In this document: positions 21,777-31,428 of the stretch, piece by piece | How positions within the stretch are numbered: the stretch's first letter is position 1 | Layout of the letters: the number at the start of each line of letters is the position of its first letter | Assembly (NCBI GenBank): GCA_018056685.1 | Contig: JAGPFC010000020.1 | Span: 3,474-48,692, forward strand | Reading direction: 5' to 3' | Length of the DNA: 45,219 bases | DNA from: Smithella sp. | GTDB lineage: Bacteria; Desulfobacterota; Syntrophia; Syntrophales; Smithellaceae | Made by a program: the position numbers and the translations under genes | Notes under the pieces: generated by a model | Databases searched by the model: none | What the model was told of the DNA's origin: nothing | The model's input: the letters and a program-made list of their open reading frames with translations, nothing else

Positions 21777-22841
21777 TTATTTTAAAGCTTCCGCCTGGTA
21801 ATGCGCCGCCAGGGCGTCAATCATGGCGCCGATGTTGCCGTTGATGAAATTATCAAGGTCATAACGGGTGAGGTTGATGCGATGATCGGTGATTCTCCCC
21901 TGAGGGAAATTATAGGTGCGGATGCGCTCAGAGCGATCGCCGCTGCCCACCTGGCTTTTACGGGCCTGAGCCTGTTCGGCATTCTGTCTCTGCACTTCCG
22001 CGTCCAGAAGACGTGCCCGCAATACTTTCATGGCCTTGTTCTTGTTTTTGAGCTGTGATTTTTCATCCTGACAGGTCACGACCAGCCCGGTTGGTATATG
22101 AGTTATGCGAACCGCGGAATCTGTTGTATTGACGCTCTGGCCGCCATGGCCTGTGGAACGATACACATCAACGCGTAAATCATTCGGATCAATATTGATT
22201 TCCACTTCCTCTGCCTCCGGCATGATGGCCACGGTGACCGCCGAGGTGTGAATGCGTCCCTGGGCTTCCGTCACCGGCACGCGCTGTACCCGATGTACAC
22301 CGCTTTCGTATTTCAGTCGGCTGTATGCCCCGTTGCCTTCTATCTGAGCAATGATTTCCTTGAAACCGCCGACACCCGAAGGGGAACTGCTGATGATTTC
22401 CACTTTCCAGCCCTGCGCTTCAGCGTACTTGGCGTACATCCGGAATAAATCACCAACAAAAAGCCCTGCTTCATCTCCACCTGTCCCCGCTCTCACTTCC
22501 AGAAAAACGTTCTTGCTATCGTTGGGATCCTTGGGCAGCAGCAGTATTTTCAATTTTTCTTCCAGATCGGCTTGCTTTTGCTTCAACTGCGGCATTTCTT
22601 CTTTGACGATGGATTTCAATTCGTCGTCACTGCCTCCCAGCACGCCCTGATATTCTTCAATCTGGTTTCTGAGTTGATTGTACTCTCGAATCGTTTCCAC
22701 CAGTTCTCTTAAATCAGCGTGTTCTTTGGCATATTTCTGATACATGCCCGGTTTGGAAACAATTTTGGGGTCGCTGAGCTGACCCTCCAGTTCCCGGTAA
22801 CGCAGTTCAATATCGTTGAGTTTATCCAGTATAATATCCAT
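21777..22841 (-). CDS. prfA: Peptide chain release factor 1
   Basis: 354 residues, full length RF1, which reads UAA and UAG and triggers peptide release. The stop-codon recognition tripeptide P-x-T appears as PVT in [18 protein letters not shown] (~184-202), and the GGQ catalytic motif in [18 protein letters not shown] (~234). N-terminal coiled-coil domain and C-terminal arginine-rich tail are intact. Downstream of rpmE in the rho-rpmE-prfA gene order common in proteobacteria. A short hairpin (21735-21750) lies downstream but has no T-run. Confidence 0.97.
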   Translation of the reverse strand: MDIILDKLNDIELRYRELEGQLSDPKIVSKPGMYQKYAKEHADLRELVETIREYNQLRNQIEEYQGVLGGSDDELKSIVKEEMPQLKQKQADLEEKLKILLLPKDPNDSKNVFLEVRAGTGGDEAGLFVGDLFRMYAKYAEAQGWKVEIISSSPSGVGGFKEIIAQIEGNGAYSRLKYESGVHRVQRVPVTEAQGRIHTSAVTVAIMPEAEEVEINIDPNDLRVDVYRSTGHGGQSVNTTDSAVRITHIPTGLVVTCQDEKSQLKNKNKAMKVLRARLLDAEVQRQNAEQAQARKSQVGSGDRSERIRTYNFPQGRITDHRINLTRYDLDNFINGNIGAMIDALAAHYQAEALK

Positions 22842-22990
22842 ATGATTTCAATAAAAAAATTATTTAAGGTAAATGAGTGAACAGACACCTTTATAAGTTT
22901 CCTTCTTAAAGTTTCGAAGGTCACCTACAAATGGTTGTGCCGGGCGGCATAAGACGAAATGGCTGATAGGTAAAAACATCCGCAACGAAT

Positions 22991-23012
22991 AAAGCCGCTT
23001 GTTTGCGGCTTT
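22991..23012 (-). terminator. Hairpin terminator after rpmE
   Basis: AAAGCCGC-TTGTTT-GCGGCTTT forms an 8-bp stem in the rpmE-prfA gap; on the minus strand it is followed by TTATT. Could act in both directions. The rest of 22842-23118 shows no gene. Confidence 0.6.
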
Positions 23013-23118
23013 ATATAACAAATATTGTCGGATGACTCCTTTATTCCACAACAAAGATGAATTTTCTTCATCAGGTATTCCCGTATATTATTTCCCTCAA
23101 AGGAAACTTTGGTAATGA

Positions 23119-23367
23119 TTACTTTGCTGTTTTCTTCGCTGCTGTCTTTTTGGCCGGTGAGTTTTCAGCCTTGGCCTCATATTTCTTCTTGAATCTCTCC
23201 ACGCGTCCGGCCGTATCCATAATCTTCTGTTTCCCGGTTATAAAGGGATGACAGTTGGAACAAATTTCGGTTTTGATATCTTTTTTTGTTGAACGTGTGT
23301 TGATGACGTTGCCGCAAACACAGGTTATGGTTGTCTCCTTATATTCCGGATGAATGCCTTCTTTCAT
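23119..23367 (-). CDS. rpmE: 50S ribosomal protein L31
   Basis: An 82-residue bL31: [27 protein letters not shown], then [30 protein letters not shown]. Cys16, Cys18, Cys37 and Cys40 show it is the zinc-binding C+ form. The Lys/Ala-rich tail (residues 66-82) extends beyond the ~70-residue usual length. Good GGAGG Shine-Dalgarno. Lies between rho and prfA. Confidence 0.96.
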   Translation of the reverse strand: MKEGIHPEYKETTITCVCGNVINTRSTKKDIKTEICSNCHPFITGKQKIMDTAGRVERFKKKYEAKAENSPAKKTAAKKTAK

Positions 23368-23503
23368 TGCTTCTTTTTTTCCTCCCTGGAGTTTATCTAT
23401 AAATAATTATTAATGTTTTTTTCTTTCGTGCAAAAGTGTTGTTTGCCTTACAATATATGCGTTAAAAATTCAAGCAAAATAAAAAAATTGTCTTTCCCAT
23501 GTG

Positions 23504-24751
23504 TTATGAATTCATGGAATCCAGAAATTCCTGATTGGTTTCAGTCTTTTTGATTTTGCTGATAATGAATTCCATGGCGTCCACAGGATTCATTTCCTGC
23601 AGTAAGCGGCGCAGTATCCAGACCCGATTGAGATTGTTTTTAGGTATCAGTAACTCTTCTTTTCTGGTTCCGGAACGGATCAGATCGAAAGCGGGAAAGA
23701 TTCTGCGATCGGAAATACGGCGGTCCAGATGAAGTTCCATGTTGCCCGTGCCCTTGAATTCTTCAAAAATGACTTCATCCATCCGGCTGCCGGTATCAAT
23801 CAGAGCTGTGGAAATAATGGTCAGGCTGCCTCCATTTTCAATATTCCGGGCCGCGCCGAAAAAGCGTTTTGGTTTATGCAGAGCGTTGGAATCCACGCCA
23901 CCGGAAAGCACCTTGCCGCTGGGCGGAACAACCGTGTTATAGGCGCGCGCCAGACGGGTGATGCTGTCGAGCAATATTACCACATCTTTTTTATGCTCGA
24001 CCAGACGCTTGGCTTTTTCAATCACCATTTCCGCCACCTGCACGTGACACGTTGCGGGCTCATCAAACGTGGAGGAAATCACTTCACCGGAAACACTGCG
24101 TTGCATATCCGTGACTTCTTCGGGACGTTCGTCAATCAAAAGCACCATCAAAACCACTTCGGGATGATTCGCGGAAATACTGTGGGCAATATCCTGCAGC
24201 AAAACGGTTTTACCGGTTCGCGGCGGAGAAACAATCAATCCTCGCTGTCCTTTACCAATGGGCGCAAATAAATCGAGCGTTCTTGTTGAGAAGTTTTTAG
24301 GATCGTGTTCCAGATTTAATTTTTCCTGCGGATACAGAGGGGTCAAGTTGTCAAACAGGATTTTGTCGCGCGCCTGTTCGGGACTTTCCATATTAACGGT
24401 ATCAACCTTTAAAAGAGCAAAATATTTTTCACCTTCTTTAGGGGGACGAACTTCGCCGGAAACCGTATCTCCTGTTTTTAAATTGAATCTTCTGATTTGT
24501 GACGGAGAAATATAAATATCGTCCGGACTGGGCAGGTAGTTGTAATCAATGGCTCGTAAAAAACCGAATCCGTCCGGCAAGATTTCCAGTACGCCCGAAC
24601 CGGAAATGACCCCGTTTTGTTCCGCCTGTGTCTGCAGAATGGCAAAGATCAATTCCTGACGACGCATGCCGCTGGCACCCGGAACGTCCAGTTTCTTGCC
24701 TAACTCATTGAGTTCGCTGATAGGCAATCGCTTGATATCTTCGATGTTCAT
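23504..24751 (-). CDS. rho: Transcription termination factor Rho
   Basis: 415 residues, full length hexameric RNA helicase. N-terminal Rho_N helix ([20 protein letters not shown]), RNA-binding cold-shock-like domain with [23 protein letters not shown]-loop [15 protein letters not shown] (~177-191), [15 protein letters not shown]-loop/R-loop region [27 protein letters not shown]. It terminates untranslated transcripts. A ~210-base leader precedes it, as expected where Rho autoregulates by attenuation. Confidence 0.97.
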   Translation of the reverse strand: MNIEDIKRLPISELNELGKKLDVPGASGMRRQELIFAILQTQAEQNGVISGSGVLEILPDGFGFLRAIDYNYLPSPDDIYISPSQIRRFNLKTGDTVSGEVRPPKEGEKYFALLKVDTVNMESPEQARDKILFDNLTPLYPQEKLNLEHDPKNFSTRTLDLFAPIGKGQRGLIVSPPRTGKTVLLQDIAHSISANHPEVVLMVLLIDERPEEVTDMQRSVSGEVISSTFDEPATCHVQVAEMVIEKAKRLVEHKKDVVILLDSITRLARAYNTVVPPSGKVLSGGVDSNALHKPKRFFGAARNIENGGSLTIISTALIDTGSRMDEVIFEEFKGTGNMELHLDRRISDRRIFPAFDLIRSGTRKEELLIPKNNLNRVWILRRLLQEMNPVDAMEFIISKIKKTETNQEFLDSMNS

Positions 24752-24962
24752 AAATACTTCCTTATTTTTAAAAATAATTGGACAATGAAATAACTATTTG
24801 GAATTACATGTTTAATTTTGTTTTTAATGCATTGTTTTACGGAAACACAATAAAGACAGCTTAGATTTTTCAATAATTACGGATTTAGTCTCGGGTTGTT
24901 TACGTGAATACTTGAAACGCTCCAAAGGGTAGGGCTCAAATAGCCTTCATTACGTGCCAAAA

Positions 24963-24991
24963 ACTTTATATGAATATAAATGAGCTGTCAA
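24963..24991 (-). promoter_or_regulatory. Predicted rho promoter in the 24752-25055 gap
   Basis: On the minus strand, TTGACA (24991-24986), a 17-bp spacer and TAAAGT (24968-24963). The remaining ~210 bases to the rho ATG would be an untranslated leader. I see no gene or clear terminator in it. Confidence 0.45.
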
Positions 24992-25055
24992 GAAATATTA
25001 TTATAGCTCAAGCTTGTTTTTATATGGCTTTCCGATATCAGCTGTTCTTGCCGGA

Positions 25056-25226
25056 TCAGGATATCTTTTTGGCCTCTTCCACCAGCATCACGGGAATGTC
25101 ATCCTTGATTTCATAAAGCAATTTACACTGATCACAAATGATGCAGTTTTCTTTTTCATCAAAACGAACCTTCCCCCGGCATTGGGGACAGATTAAAATT
25201 TTCAACAGTTGCTTATTTAACGGCAT
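25056..25226 (-). CDS. Trm112-like zinc-ribbon protein (YcaR family)
   Basis: A 56-residue protein beginning MPLNKQLLKILICPQCRG, with a second Cys pair (CIICDQC) and ending with the characteristic YEIKDDIPVMLVEEAKKI. This is the UPF0434/Trm112 pattern: small zinc-binding proteins that in eukaryotes activate methyltransferases and in bacteria are often found beside lpxK, kdsB or glycosyltransferase genes. AAGGAG precedes the ATG. It begins 4 bp after waaC stops and is the last gene of the envelope run. The gene is short and easily missed. Confidence 0.9.
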   Translation of the reverse strand: MPLNKQLLKILICPQCRGKVRFDEKENCIICDQCKLLYEIKDDIPVMLVEEAKKIS

Positions 25227-25229
25227 TTT

Positions 25230-26255
25230 TCACTCCTTGATCATTCTTTTCACCACGGCAAAAACCTGCTCCGGTGATATATCCTCCATACATTTTTTAG
25301 TCGAACATTTTTTTAACAGGCAGGGACTGCAGTCAACGCCCGCCCTGATAATCGTATGACCGGCGCCGTAAGGGCCGGTTCTGGCCGGATCGGTCGGCCC
25401 AAAAAGAGCGATTACCGGCGTTCCAACCGCGGCCGCCAGATGCATCGGGCCGGAATCGGTTGATATCACCATCCGGGCTTTTTTATACAGACAGGCCAGA
25501 TCCAGCAGAGAAGTTTCTCCACCCATATTAACACCATCTGTCTTCATGGATGACGTAATTTTCTCAATCGGTTCTTTTTCACTTCCGGTAAAAACAACTT
25601 TCATCTGCAGTTCATTATTAATTAAATCACCCAGATGAGCAAATTTTTGATTGTTCCACAGTTTTGTTGCCCACAAAGCGACAGGATTAAAAGCAATAAA
25701 TTTTTTATCTTCCAGATTATGGTTGTGCATCAAAACCCGCGCCTTCTCTTCCGCTCCCGGATCAGCAGGCAACACAAATTGAATACGGCCTGTTTTAGCA
25801 CCGAGATAACGCGAAAAATCCAGATAGCGGTCAACCGCGTGTTTGTTCATGTCTTCAGGAATTTTTTCAGTAAGAAATAATCCGCTTAATTCCTGCCACG
25901 AATCGTAACCCAGTTTTCTTTTTCCTCCACTGAGCAGCACAATCATTGAACTTTTGAACAGACCGTGAAAATCAATGACCAGATCATAATGACGCTGCCT
26001 TAACATTTTTATAAAAGTACTGATCTCACTCAGCGTCTGTCTGAAGTGACCGGAGCGTAAATTTCTGCTCCATCGTTTCCGCCCGGACACCAGAACCTCG
26101 TTCAGGCAGGGATGGTTTCTGATCAAATCCGCGGCAGCTTCCTCCACCACCCAGGAGATATGCGCCCGGGGGTAAAGTTCGCGCAGCGTCGCCAGGGATG
26201 GTAACGTGTGAATGACATCGCCGATTGCGCTCAGCTTTACAATTAATATGTTCAT
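25230..26255 (-). CDS. waaC: Lipopolysaccharide heptosyltransferase I (glycosyltransferase family 9)
   Basis: A 341-residue GT9 protein with N-terminal MNILIVKLSAIGDVIHTLPSL, the conserved Asp of the heptosyltransferase active site (GDVIHTLP), and the C-terminal donor-site STDSGPMHLAAAVGTPVIALFGPTDPART. The WaaC-like GDVIHTLPAL/ISWVVEE pattern suggests addition of the first heptose to Kdo-lipid A. A Cys-rich tail (DCSPCLLKKCSTKKCM) resembles that of its neighbour. ATG 26255 is used as it matches family N-termini. An upstream ATG (26285) would add 10 residues. Acts at the cytoplasmic face of the inner membrane. Confidence 0.88.
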   Translation of the reverse strand: MNILIVKLSAIGDVIHTLPSLATLRELYPRAHISWVVEEAAADLIRNHPCLNEVLVSGRKRWSRNLRSGHFRQTLSEISTFIKMLRQRHYDLVIDFHGLFKSSMIVLLSGGKRKLGYDSWQELSGLFLTEKIPEDMNKHAVDRYLDFSRYLGAKTGRIQFVLPADPGAEEKARVLMHNHNLEDKKFIAFNPVALWATKLWNNQKFAHLGDLINNELQMKVVFTGSEKEPIEKITSSMKTDGVNMGGETSLLDLACLYKKARMVISTDSGPMHLAAAVGTPVIALFGPTDPARTGPYGAGHTIIRAGVDCSPCLLKKCSTKKCMEDISPEQVFAVVKRMIKE

Positions 26256-26356
26256 GCTCTGTTGTTTAAAACCATCCGACCGCATTCAGAATGTCCGCAG
26301 CAGCAAAAACCCGGTTGATGATCCGGTTTCACTTTATCCGGACTTTTAATGTTCAT
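26252..26356 (-). CDS. Possible 34-residue Cys-rich small protein between waaF and waaC
   Basis: An ATG at 26356 inside the last codons of waaF opens a 34-codon frame (MNIKSPDKVKPDHQPGF, then CCCGHSECGR, ending at a TGA that overlaps the waaC ATG as ATGA). Overlap with both neighbours is the pattern of a translationally coupled gene. The four Cys and two His could bind a metal. No homologue is recognised, and the short length means it may be chance. Confidence 0.4.
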   Translation of the reverse strand: MNIKSPDKVKPDHQPGFCCCGHSECGRMVLNNRA

Positions 26357-27407
26357 GCTTCTCCTCTAACAGCTTTGAAGCCGCCTTCAAAACATCTTCC
26401 ACTGAAATAAGCTCCATGCAGCGAAAGTCCGAGGGGCATTCTTTTTTCAGACACGGACTGCACGGCACCTCATGATGAACGATCACGGATTTTCTGCCCG
26501 CCGGCGCCGTTGTCACGGGATTGGTCGAGCCGAAGATGGCCACTGTGGGTACATTCAAAGCTCCGGCAACGTGCATTAAGCCCGAATCGTTGCTGATAAA
26601 AAGTCTGCATTGCGAAATCAAATAAACAGCCTCCCGCACAGATGTCATGCCGCAAAGATTGATGAATTCCTTGCCGGCTAATCGCTGAACCTCCCGGGCC
26701 GTTTCTGCATCAGCCTCTCCGCCCATCAGGATCACCTGTGCTGAAAATTTCTCACTTAACCTGCCCGCCACCGCGGCGAATCTTTCGGGAAACCATTTTT
26801 TCGCCGGTCCATAAGTCGCACCGGGCGCGATGCCGATAACAGCTTTTTGGGGATCGGGTATAAACTTTTTTAGAATTTGCTGAACCTCAGATAGGTTGAT
26901 CCGGTCTTCCAGATGCATTTCCTGATCGACAGGAACACATCCCAGAGCCTTCACCATTTCCAGATAATAATCAACCTGATGAACTTTTCTGATTGCCTTC
27001 GTGCGCCTTACGCTGTGGCTCAAGAGAAGACCGCGGGCATCCGAATCATAACCGGCACGCACTGGAATCCTTGCCGCCAGAGCGATAATCGCCGCTTCGA
27101 TGGCATTTTGCAGAAGGATCGCCGCTTCAAATTTTTTATCCCGGAGGATGCGGGCCAGGGCAAACACACCGGTGGAATGATCAAATTTGTTTTCATAAAT
27201 GATAATCTCATCAAGATCGGAAAAAGTCTTATAAATATCGACTACCAGTGGTTTGGCCAGCATGGCAATGTGTGCTTGCGGATACGTGGCGCGGATGGAG
27301 GCGACGGCCGGCAAGGTCATGATGGCATCACCGATCCAGTTGGTGCCGCGAATTAAAATTTTATTGAATCTTTTTTTCGGCAAAATGCTGACTTTGAGCT
27401 GCTTCAA
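26346..27407 (-). CDS. waaF: Lipopolysaccharide heptosyltransferase II (glycosyltransferase family 9)
   Basis: A 353-residue GT9 protein: KILIRGTNWIGDAIMTLPAVASIRATYP at the N-terminus is diagnostic of WaaF, and the donor-binding ISNDSGLMHVAGALNVPTVAIFGSTNPVTT lies near the C-terminus. It transfers the second L-glycero-D-manno-heptose. The usual end (CSPCLKKECPSDFRCME) is present. The start has no strong Shine-Dalgarno and lies 15 bp after lpxK ends. Together with waaC it shows a heptose-containing inner core. Confidence 0.93.
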   Translation of the reverse strand: MKQLKVSILPKKRFNKILIRGTNWIGDAIMTLPAVASIRATYPQAHIAMLAKPLVVDIYKTFSDLDEIIIYENKFDHSTGVFALARILRDKKFEAAILLQNAIEAAIIALAARIPVRAGYDSDARGLLLSHSVRRTKAIRKVHQVDYYLEMVKALGCVPVDQEMHLEDRINLSEVQQILKKFIPDPQKAVIGIAPGATYGPAKKWFPERFAAVAGRLSEKFSAQVILMGGEADAETAREVQRLAGKEFINLCGMTSVREAVYLISQCRLFISNDSGLMHVAGALNVPTVAIFGSTNPVTTAPAGRKSVIVHHEVPCSPCLKKECPSDFRCMELISVEDVLKAASKLLEEKHEH

Positions 27408-27422
27408 ATCATTATTCCTTTT

Positions 27423-28529
27423 TCACTTCGTGTAATGCTTCAATCGCTCCAGAATAAAATTTTCCAGTGCATTCACCGAGGGTTGGATCTTCATCTCGAC
27501 GCGCAGGATAAAAAGTTCTTTTAAAAACTCTGACGGGTGATGAAGACGCATGGCATCTTTTTCCGTGGTCACTAGATAATCGGCGCCTTTTCTAATAAAT
27601 TCATCCTTGATTTGTTCCAATTCCTTAGCGGAGAAGCGGTGGTGATCAGGAAAAACGTTAAACGCCAGAATAGTTGCCCCGGCCGCCACCAAAATTCTTT
27701 GAAACGAATCAGGTTTTGCAATACCGCAAAAAGCACAGATTTTTTTCTCAGCCAATGAAGACATCGGTATCTTCTCGTTGAAATCGCACCGTATCATATC
27801 TTTGGGTTGATGAATGCTCCGGAAGACAGGAATATGTTTATCCTGTACCAGTTCGGCTATCGCCTGCTCTGCCGGTTCCACTTCATCAACGCGCGTCAAC
27901 AAAATGGCGTCGGCGCGTTTCAGTTGCGACATCGGTTCACGTAATTTTCCCCGGGGGAGAACATTTTTCCTGCTTTTCAAATCTCTGCTGTCGAAGAGGA
28001 CCAGATTGATGTCTCTGAAAATCTGCCGGTGTTGCATCGCGTCATCGCAAATGAGGACATCCGCCCCGAATTGATCAATAGCCGCCTTTCCTGTCATCCT
28101 TCTTTCAGCTCCGGTAATGACCGGCACATTCTGAAGCACACGGGCAATCAAAAAAGGTTCGTCACCGGCTGTTTCGCTGTCCAGTAATATTTTATGGCCA
28201 TCCGCTACAATATTGACGGGTTGATCACTCCGGCTCCCATAACCGCGGCTGATGACAGCCGGTTTATATCCGTTGCGCTGAAGCAGTTGCGCCAGCATGA
28301 TGACGCAGGGCGTTTTTCCTGTTCCGCCGACGGTAATATTGCCCACGCTGATCACCGGACTGGAGAGCTTTACCTCCTCCAATACTTTGTGATCATAAAG
28401 CCAGTTGCGGACACTGACAATAAAAAGGTAAACATAAGACAGAACAGATGCAATTATGCTGACCGGACCGTAAAAAAAAGAATTTCCGTCATCATCCCAA
28501 ATCCTTTGCCAGTTGATCACCTTTTTCAT
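27423..28529 (-). CDS. lpxK: Tetraacyldisaccharide 4'-kinase
   Basis: A 368-residue LpxK, the inner-membrane kinase that phosphorylates the 4' position of the lipid A precursor. An N-terminal hydrophobic helix (~18-36) anchors it. The P-loop is SVGNITVGGTGKTP, followed by VISRGYGS, VLICDDAMQHRQI (DDA/QHR catalytic region) and LVTTEKDAMR. The start at 28529 follows an AAGGA. ATG 28541 is also in frame. Either way the gene overlaps the 3' end of msbA by ~40-50 bp in another frame. Confidence 0.95.
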   Translation of the reverse strand: MKKVINWQRIWDDDGNSFFYGPVSIIASVLSYVYLFIVSVRNWLYDHKVLEEVKLSSPVISVGNITVGGTGKTPCVIMLAQLLQRNGYKPAVISRGYGSRSDQPVNIVADGHKILLDSETAGDEPFLIARVLQNVPVITGAERRMTGKAAIDQFGADVLICDDAMQHRQIFRDINLVLFDSRDLKSRKNVLPRGKLREPMSQLKRADAILLTRVDEVEPAEQAIAELVQDKHIPVFRSIHQPKDMIRCDFNEKIPMSSLAEKKICAFCGIAKPDSFQRILVAAGATILAFNVFPDHHRFSAKELEQIKDEFIRKGADYLVTTEKDAMRLHHPSEFLKELFILRVEMKIQPSVNALENFILERLKHYTK

Positions 28530-30255
28530 CACTTTCTTCATCCTTGAACTGCAGATTATACAGACGGAAATACTCTCCCTTTTTCTTCATCAAAGTATCA
28601 TGATTGCCTTCTTCAACAATTTCTCCATTCACTAGCGCGATGATTCTATCCGCGTTGCGAATGGTGGAAAGCCTGTGCGCGATCACCAGCGTGGTACGTC
28701 CCTTCATGAGGTTATCCAGCGCCTCCTGCACTTCCTTTTCCGCTTCCGTGTCCAGTGACGATGTTGCTTCATCCAGAATTAAAATCGGCGCGTCTTTCAG
28801 GATCGCGCGGGCAATGGCCAGACGCTGTTTTTCTCCACCGGAAATCTTGCCGCCCAGTTCTCCGATGTTAGTGTCATAGCCTTTAGGCATCTTCATAATG
28901 AAGTCATGGGCATTGGCGGCTTTGGCGGCCTTGATAATATCCTCCCCGCTTTTTTCAAAACTTCCATAGGCAATATTATTTCTCACGGTATCGTTAAAAA
29001 GTATGGTCTGCTGGGTCACCATAGCAATCTGCCGCCGCAGGGAATGCAGCGTGACATCCCGGATATCATAACCATCAAACAGAATCCGTCCTTCGCGGAC
29101 ATCATAAAATCTGGGAATCAGATTAACCAGTGTGGTCTTTCCTCCACCGCTCATGCCGACAAAGGCAACCACCTCGCCCGCCTTGATGGAAAGATTGATG
29201 TTTTTTAATACCGGTTTATTTTCATAACAGAACGTGACGTTTTCAATATCGATGCGGCGGCGGACAGGCGGAATATCCATGGCGTTCGGTTTATCCTGAA
29301 TGTCAGGTTCAAGATCAATAATGCTGAAAACCCGCTCCGCCGCGGCAATGCCGTTTTGAATCGTGTTATTGGAATGGGTCAATCTTTTGATCGGCTCATA
29401 CAGCATGAGCAGCGCCGCCATAAAGGAAAAGAACGTTCCTGGCGTGGATTTGCCCTGAACCACACTGTTTCCGCCGTAAAAAATTATTGCCCCAATTCCC
29501 AAACCTCCCAGAAATTCCATCAGAGGACTGGAAATCGCGTTGATGGAAACCGCTTTCATGTTAAATTTGAAGAGCCGCTCATTTTCCGCGGCAAATTTTT
29601 CATTTTCATACTTTTCCATGCAAAAGGCTTTCACAATCCGGGCACCGGAAATTGTTTCCTGTAAAATAGTCGTCAGACTGCCCATACTGATTTGAGTGGA
29701 AGTCGCCACTTTGCGCATTTTTTGCCCGAATTTCGTAATCGGATAAATGGTCAGAGGAAAGACCAGCATGGCGATCAGGGCCAGTTGCCAGTCTCTGTAA
29801 AAAACAACAAAGACCAGACAGATCAAAGTGAAAACATCCCTCATTAAACTGGTCACCGTATCGGAAACGGCATTTCTTATTAGACCGACATCATTCGTAA
29901 TTCTGGACATTAAGATACCGGTAGGATGCTGGGCAAAAAAAGCGAGAGACTGCTTCTGCATCTGTTCGTAAAGTCTGTTGCGCAGATGATTAACAATGCG
30001 TAAACCGATAAAACTCATGATCACCGATTGTGAGTACGTACAGGCTCCCTTGATCAGATATATAACGATAATGGCAAGGGGCAGCCACTGGAGCGTGGTC
30101 GCATCCTTTTTCAAAAAAATATCATCAAGGGCCGGTTTGATCAGAAACGCCAGGCTTGACGTTGCGGCGCCAACAATCAGCATGCATATACTCGCAATGA
30201 TGAATTTGCTGGTATAGGGTTTTGCCAATTTTAATAAACGTTTAAAATTTTCCAT
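28492..30255 (-). CDS. msbA: Lipid A export ATP-binding/permease protein MsbA
   Basis: A 587-residue ABC exporter half-transporter with six transmembrane helices in the first ~310 residues and an ATPase domain: Walker A GMSGGGKTT (~370), Q-loop MVTQQTILFNDTV, signature ISGGEKQRLAIARA (~473), Walker B ILILDEATSSLD and switch His in AHRLSTIRN. It forms a homodimer that flips Kdo-lipid A or core-lipid A across the inner membrane. Between lpxB and lpxK, as expected. Confidence 0.95.
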   Translation of the reverse strand: MENFKRLLKLAKPYTSKFIIASICMLIVGAATSSLAFLIKPALDDIFLKKDATTLQWLPLAIIVIYLIKGACTYSQSVIMSFIGLRIVNHLRNRLYEQMQKQSLAFFAQHPTGILMSRITNDVGLIRNAVSDTVTSLMRDVFTLICLVFVVFYRDWQLALIAMLVFPLTIYPITKFGQKMRKVATSTQISMGSLTTILQETISGARIVKAFCMEKYENEKFAAENERLFKFNMKAVSINAISSPLMEFLGGLGIGAIIFYGGNSVVQGKSTPGTFFSFMAALLMLYEPIKRLTHSNNTIQNGIAAAERVFSIIDLEPDIQDKPNAMDIPPVRRRIDIENVTFCYENKPVLKNINLSIKAGEVVAFVGMSGGGKTTLVNLIPRFYDVREGRILFDGYDIRDVTLHSLRRQIAMVTQQTILFNDTVRNNIAYGSFEKSGEDIIKAAKAANAHDFIMKMPKGYDTNIGELGGKISGGEKQRLAIARAILKDAPILILDEATSSLDTEAEKEVQEALDNLMKGRTTLVIAHRLSTIRNADRIIALVNGEIVEEGNHDTLMKKKGEYFRLYNLQFKDEESDEKGDQLAKDLG

Positions 30256-30263
30256 ACGTTTCT

Positions 30264-31409
30264 TTATAACATATCAATGGCTATTTGGGCAGCTCTTCTT
30301 GCGGCACCGGGTTCACCGAGCCGGGAGCGGATACTTTGCAGCCTGTTGATCATTTCCTGCCTCTTATTCCGGTTTTTTAAGATGGACAGCGCCTCCGCAG
30401 CGATCTGAGCGCCGGATGCCTCGCTTTGAATCAGTTCCGGCACGACCGTTTTTCCGGCAATGATATTGACCAGACTGATATTTTTTACATCGATAATTAA
30501 TTTCCCTATAAAATACGAAAGTGCGGATATTTTGTAAATGACAATCATCGGAACGCCCAGAAGTGCTGTTTCCAGCGTCGCCGTTCCGGAAGCGACCAGG
30601 GCAAGATCGCAACAGGTGATAACGTCATACGTATGACCGGAAATTATTTTTATCTGCACATCGGCCCCGGATATATACTCCGTGATAATTGTTTCATCCA
30701 GGGTATCAGCCAACGGCAGAACAAACTGAGCATCCGGTATTTCTCTTTTCAATATTTGAGTCGCACGCACCAATTCCGGCATTAATTTTTTTATTTCCGA
30801 CATTCTACTGCCGGGCAGAATGCCAATCGTGATTTTATCTTCGGCAAGACCGATTATTTTTCTTGAGTCCTGTTTCGAAGAGTTTGTTTTGACCATATCC
30901 AGCAGAGGATGCCCCACATAATTTGCCTCGAAACCCTTTTCACGGTATGTTTCAACTTCAAAAGGCAGAATGACGGCCATCTTATTCACCGTTTTCTTGA
31001 TTTGTTTTATCCTTCCCCTGCGCCAGGCCCAAACCTGCGGACTGATGTAATAGAAGACTTTGATGCCTCTTTTATGGGCGGCTTTCGCCAAAGGCAGATT
31101 GAAATCCGGATAGTCAATCAGGATCACCAGATCAGGGCGGCGTTCATCCATGGATTTTTTCATCAAGGTCATGATTTTTAAAATACCGCTCAGTTTGAAA
31201 ATAACCTCGGTCAAACCGACGACCGCCATATCGGCCGCGTCAGCGAGGAGCTCCACTCCTTCCCGCCGCAATTTGTTCCCGCCGATGCCGTAAAACTTTA
31301 ACGCGGGATTGCATTTTAACATTTCTCTGACAAGAGTAGCCCCGTGCATGTCACCGGAGGCTTCGCCGGCAATAATCATGACTGTTTTTTCTTGGTTCGC
31401 AGCTTTCAT
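30264..31409 (-). CDS. lpxB: Lipid-A-disaccharide synthase
   Basis: A 381-residue GT19 glycosyltransferase that joins UDP-diacyl-glucosamine and lipid X. Signatures are IIAGEASGDMHGATLV near the N-terminus, DYPDFNLPLAK, YYISPQVWAWRRGRIKQIK, LPGSRMSEIKKLMP and LVASGTATLETALLGVPMIVIYK. ATG 31409 places IIAGEASGD ~10 residues from the start, as in E. coli LpxB. An upstream TTG at 31463 would overlap the previous gene by 35 bp. Peripheral inner-membrane enzyme. Confidence 0.95.
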   Translation of the reverse strand: MKAANQEKTVMIIAGEASGDMHGATLVREMLKCNPALKFYGIGGNKLRREGVELLADAADMAVVGLTEVIFKLSGILKIMTLMKKSMDERRPDLVILIDYPDFNLPLAKAAHKRGIKVFYYISPQVWAWRRGRIKQIKKTVNKMAVILPFEVETYREKGFEANYVGHPLLDMVKTNSSKQDSRKIIGLAEDKITIGILPGSRMSEIKKLMPELVRATQILKREIPDAQFVLPLADTLDETIITEYISGADVQIKIISGHTYDVITCCDLALVASGTATLETALLGVPMIVIYKISALSYFIGKLIIDVKNISLVNIIAGKTVVPELIQSEASGAQIAAEALSILKNRNKRQEMINRLQSIRSRLGEPGAARRAAQIAIDML

Positions 31410-31428
31410 TTTCAGGATTGGGTCTTTT

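Noticed and set aside
25014..25196. Plus-strand 60-codon ORF before waaC
   Set aside because: It is antisense to the Trm112-like gene, whose Cys pairs and ending are conserved.
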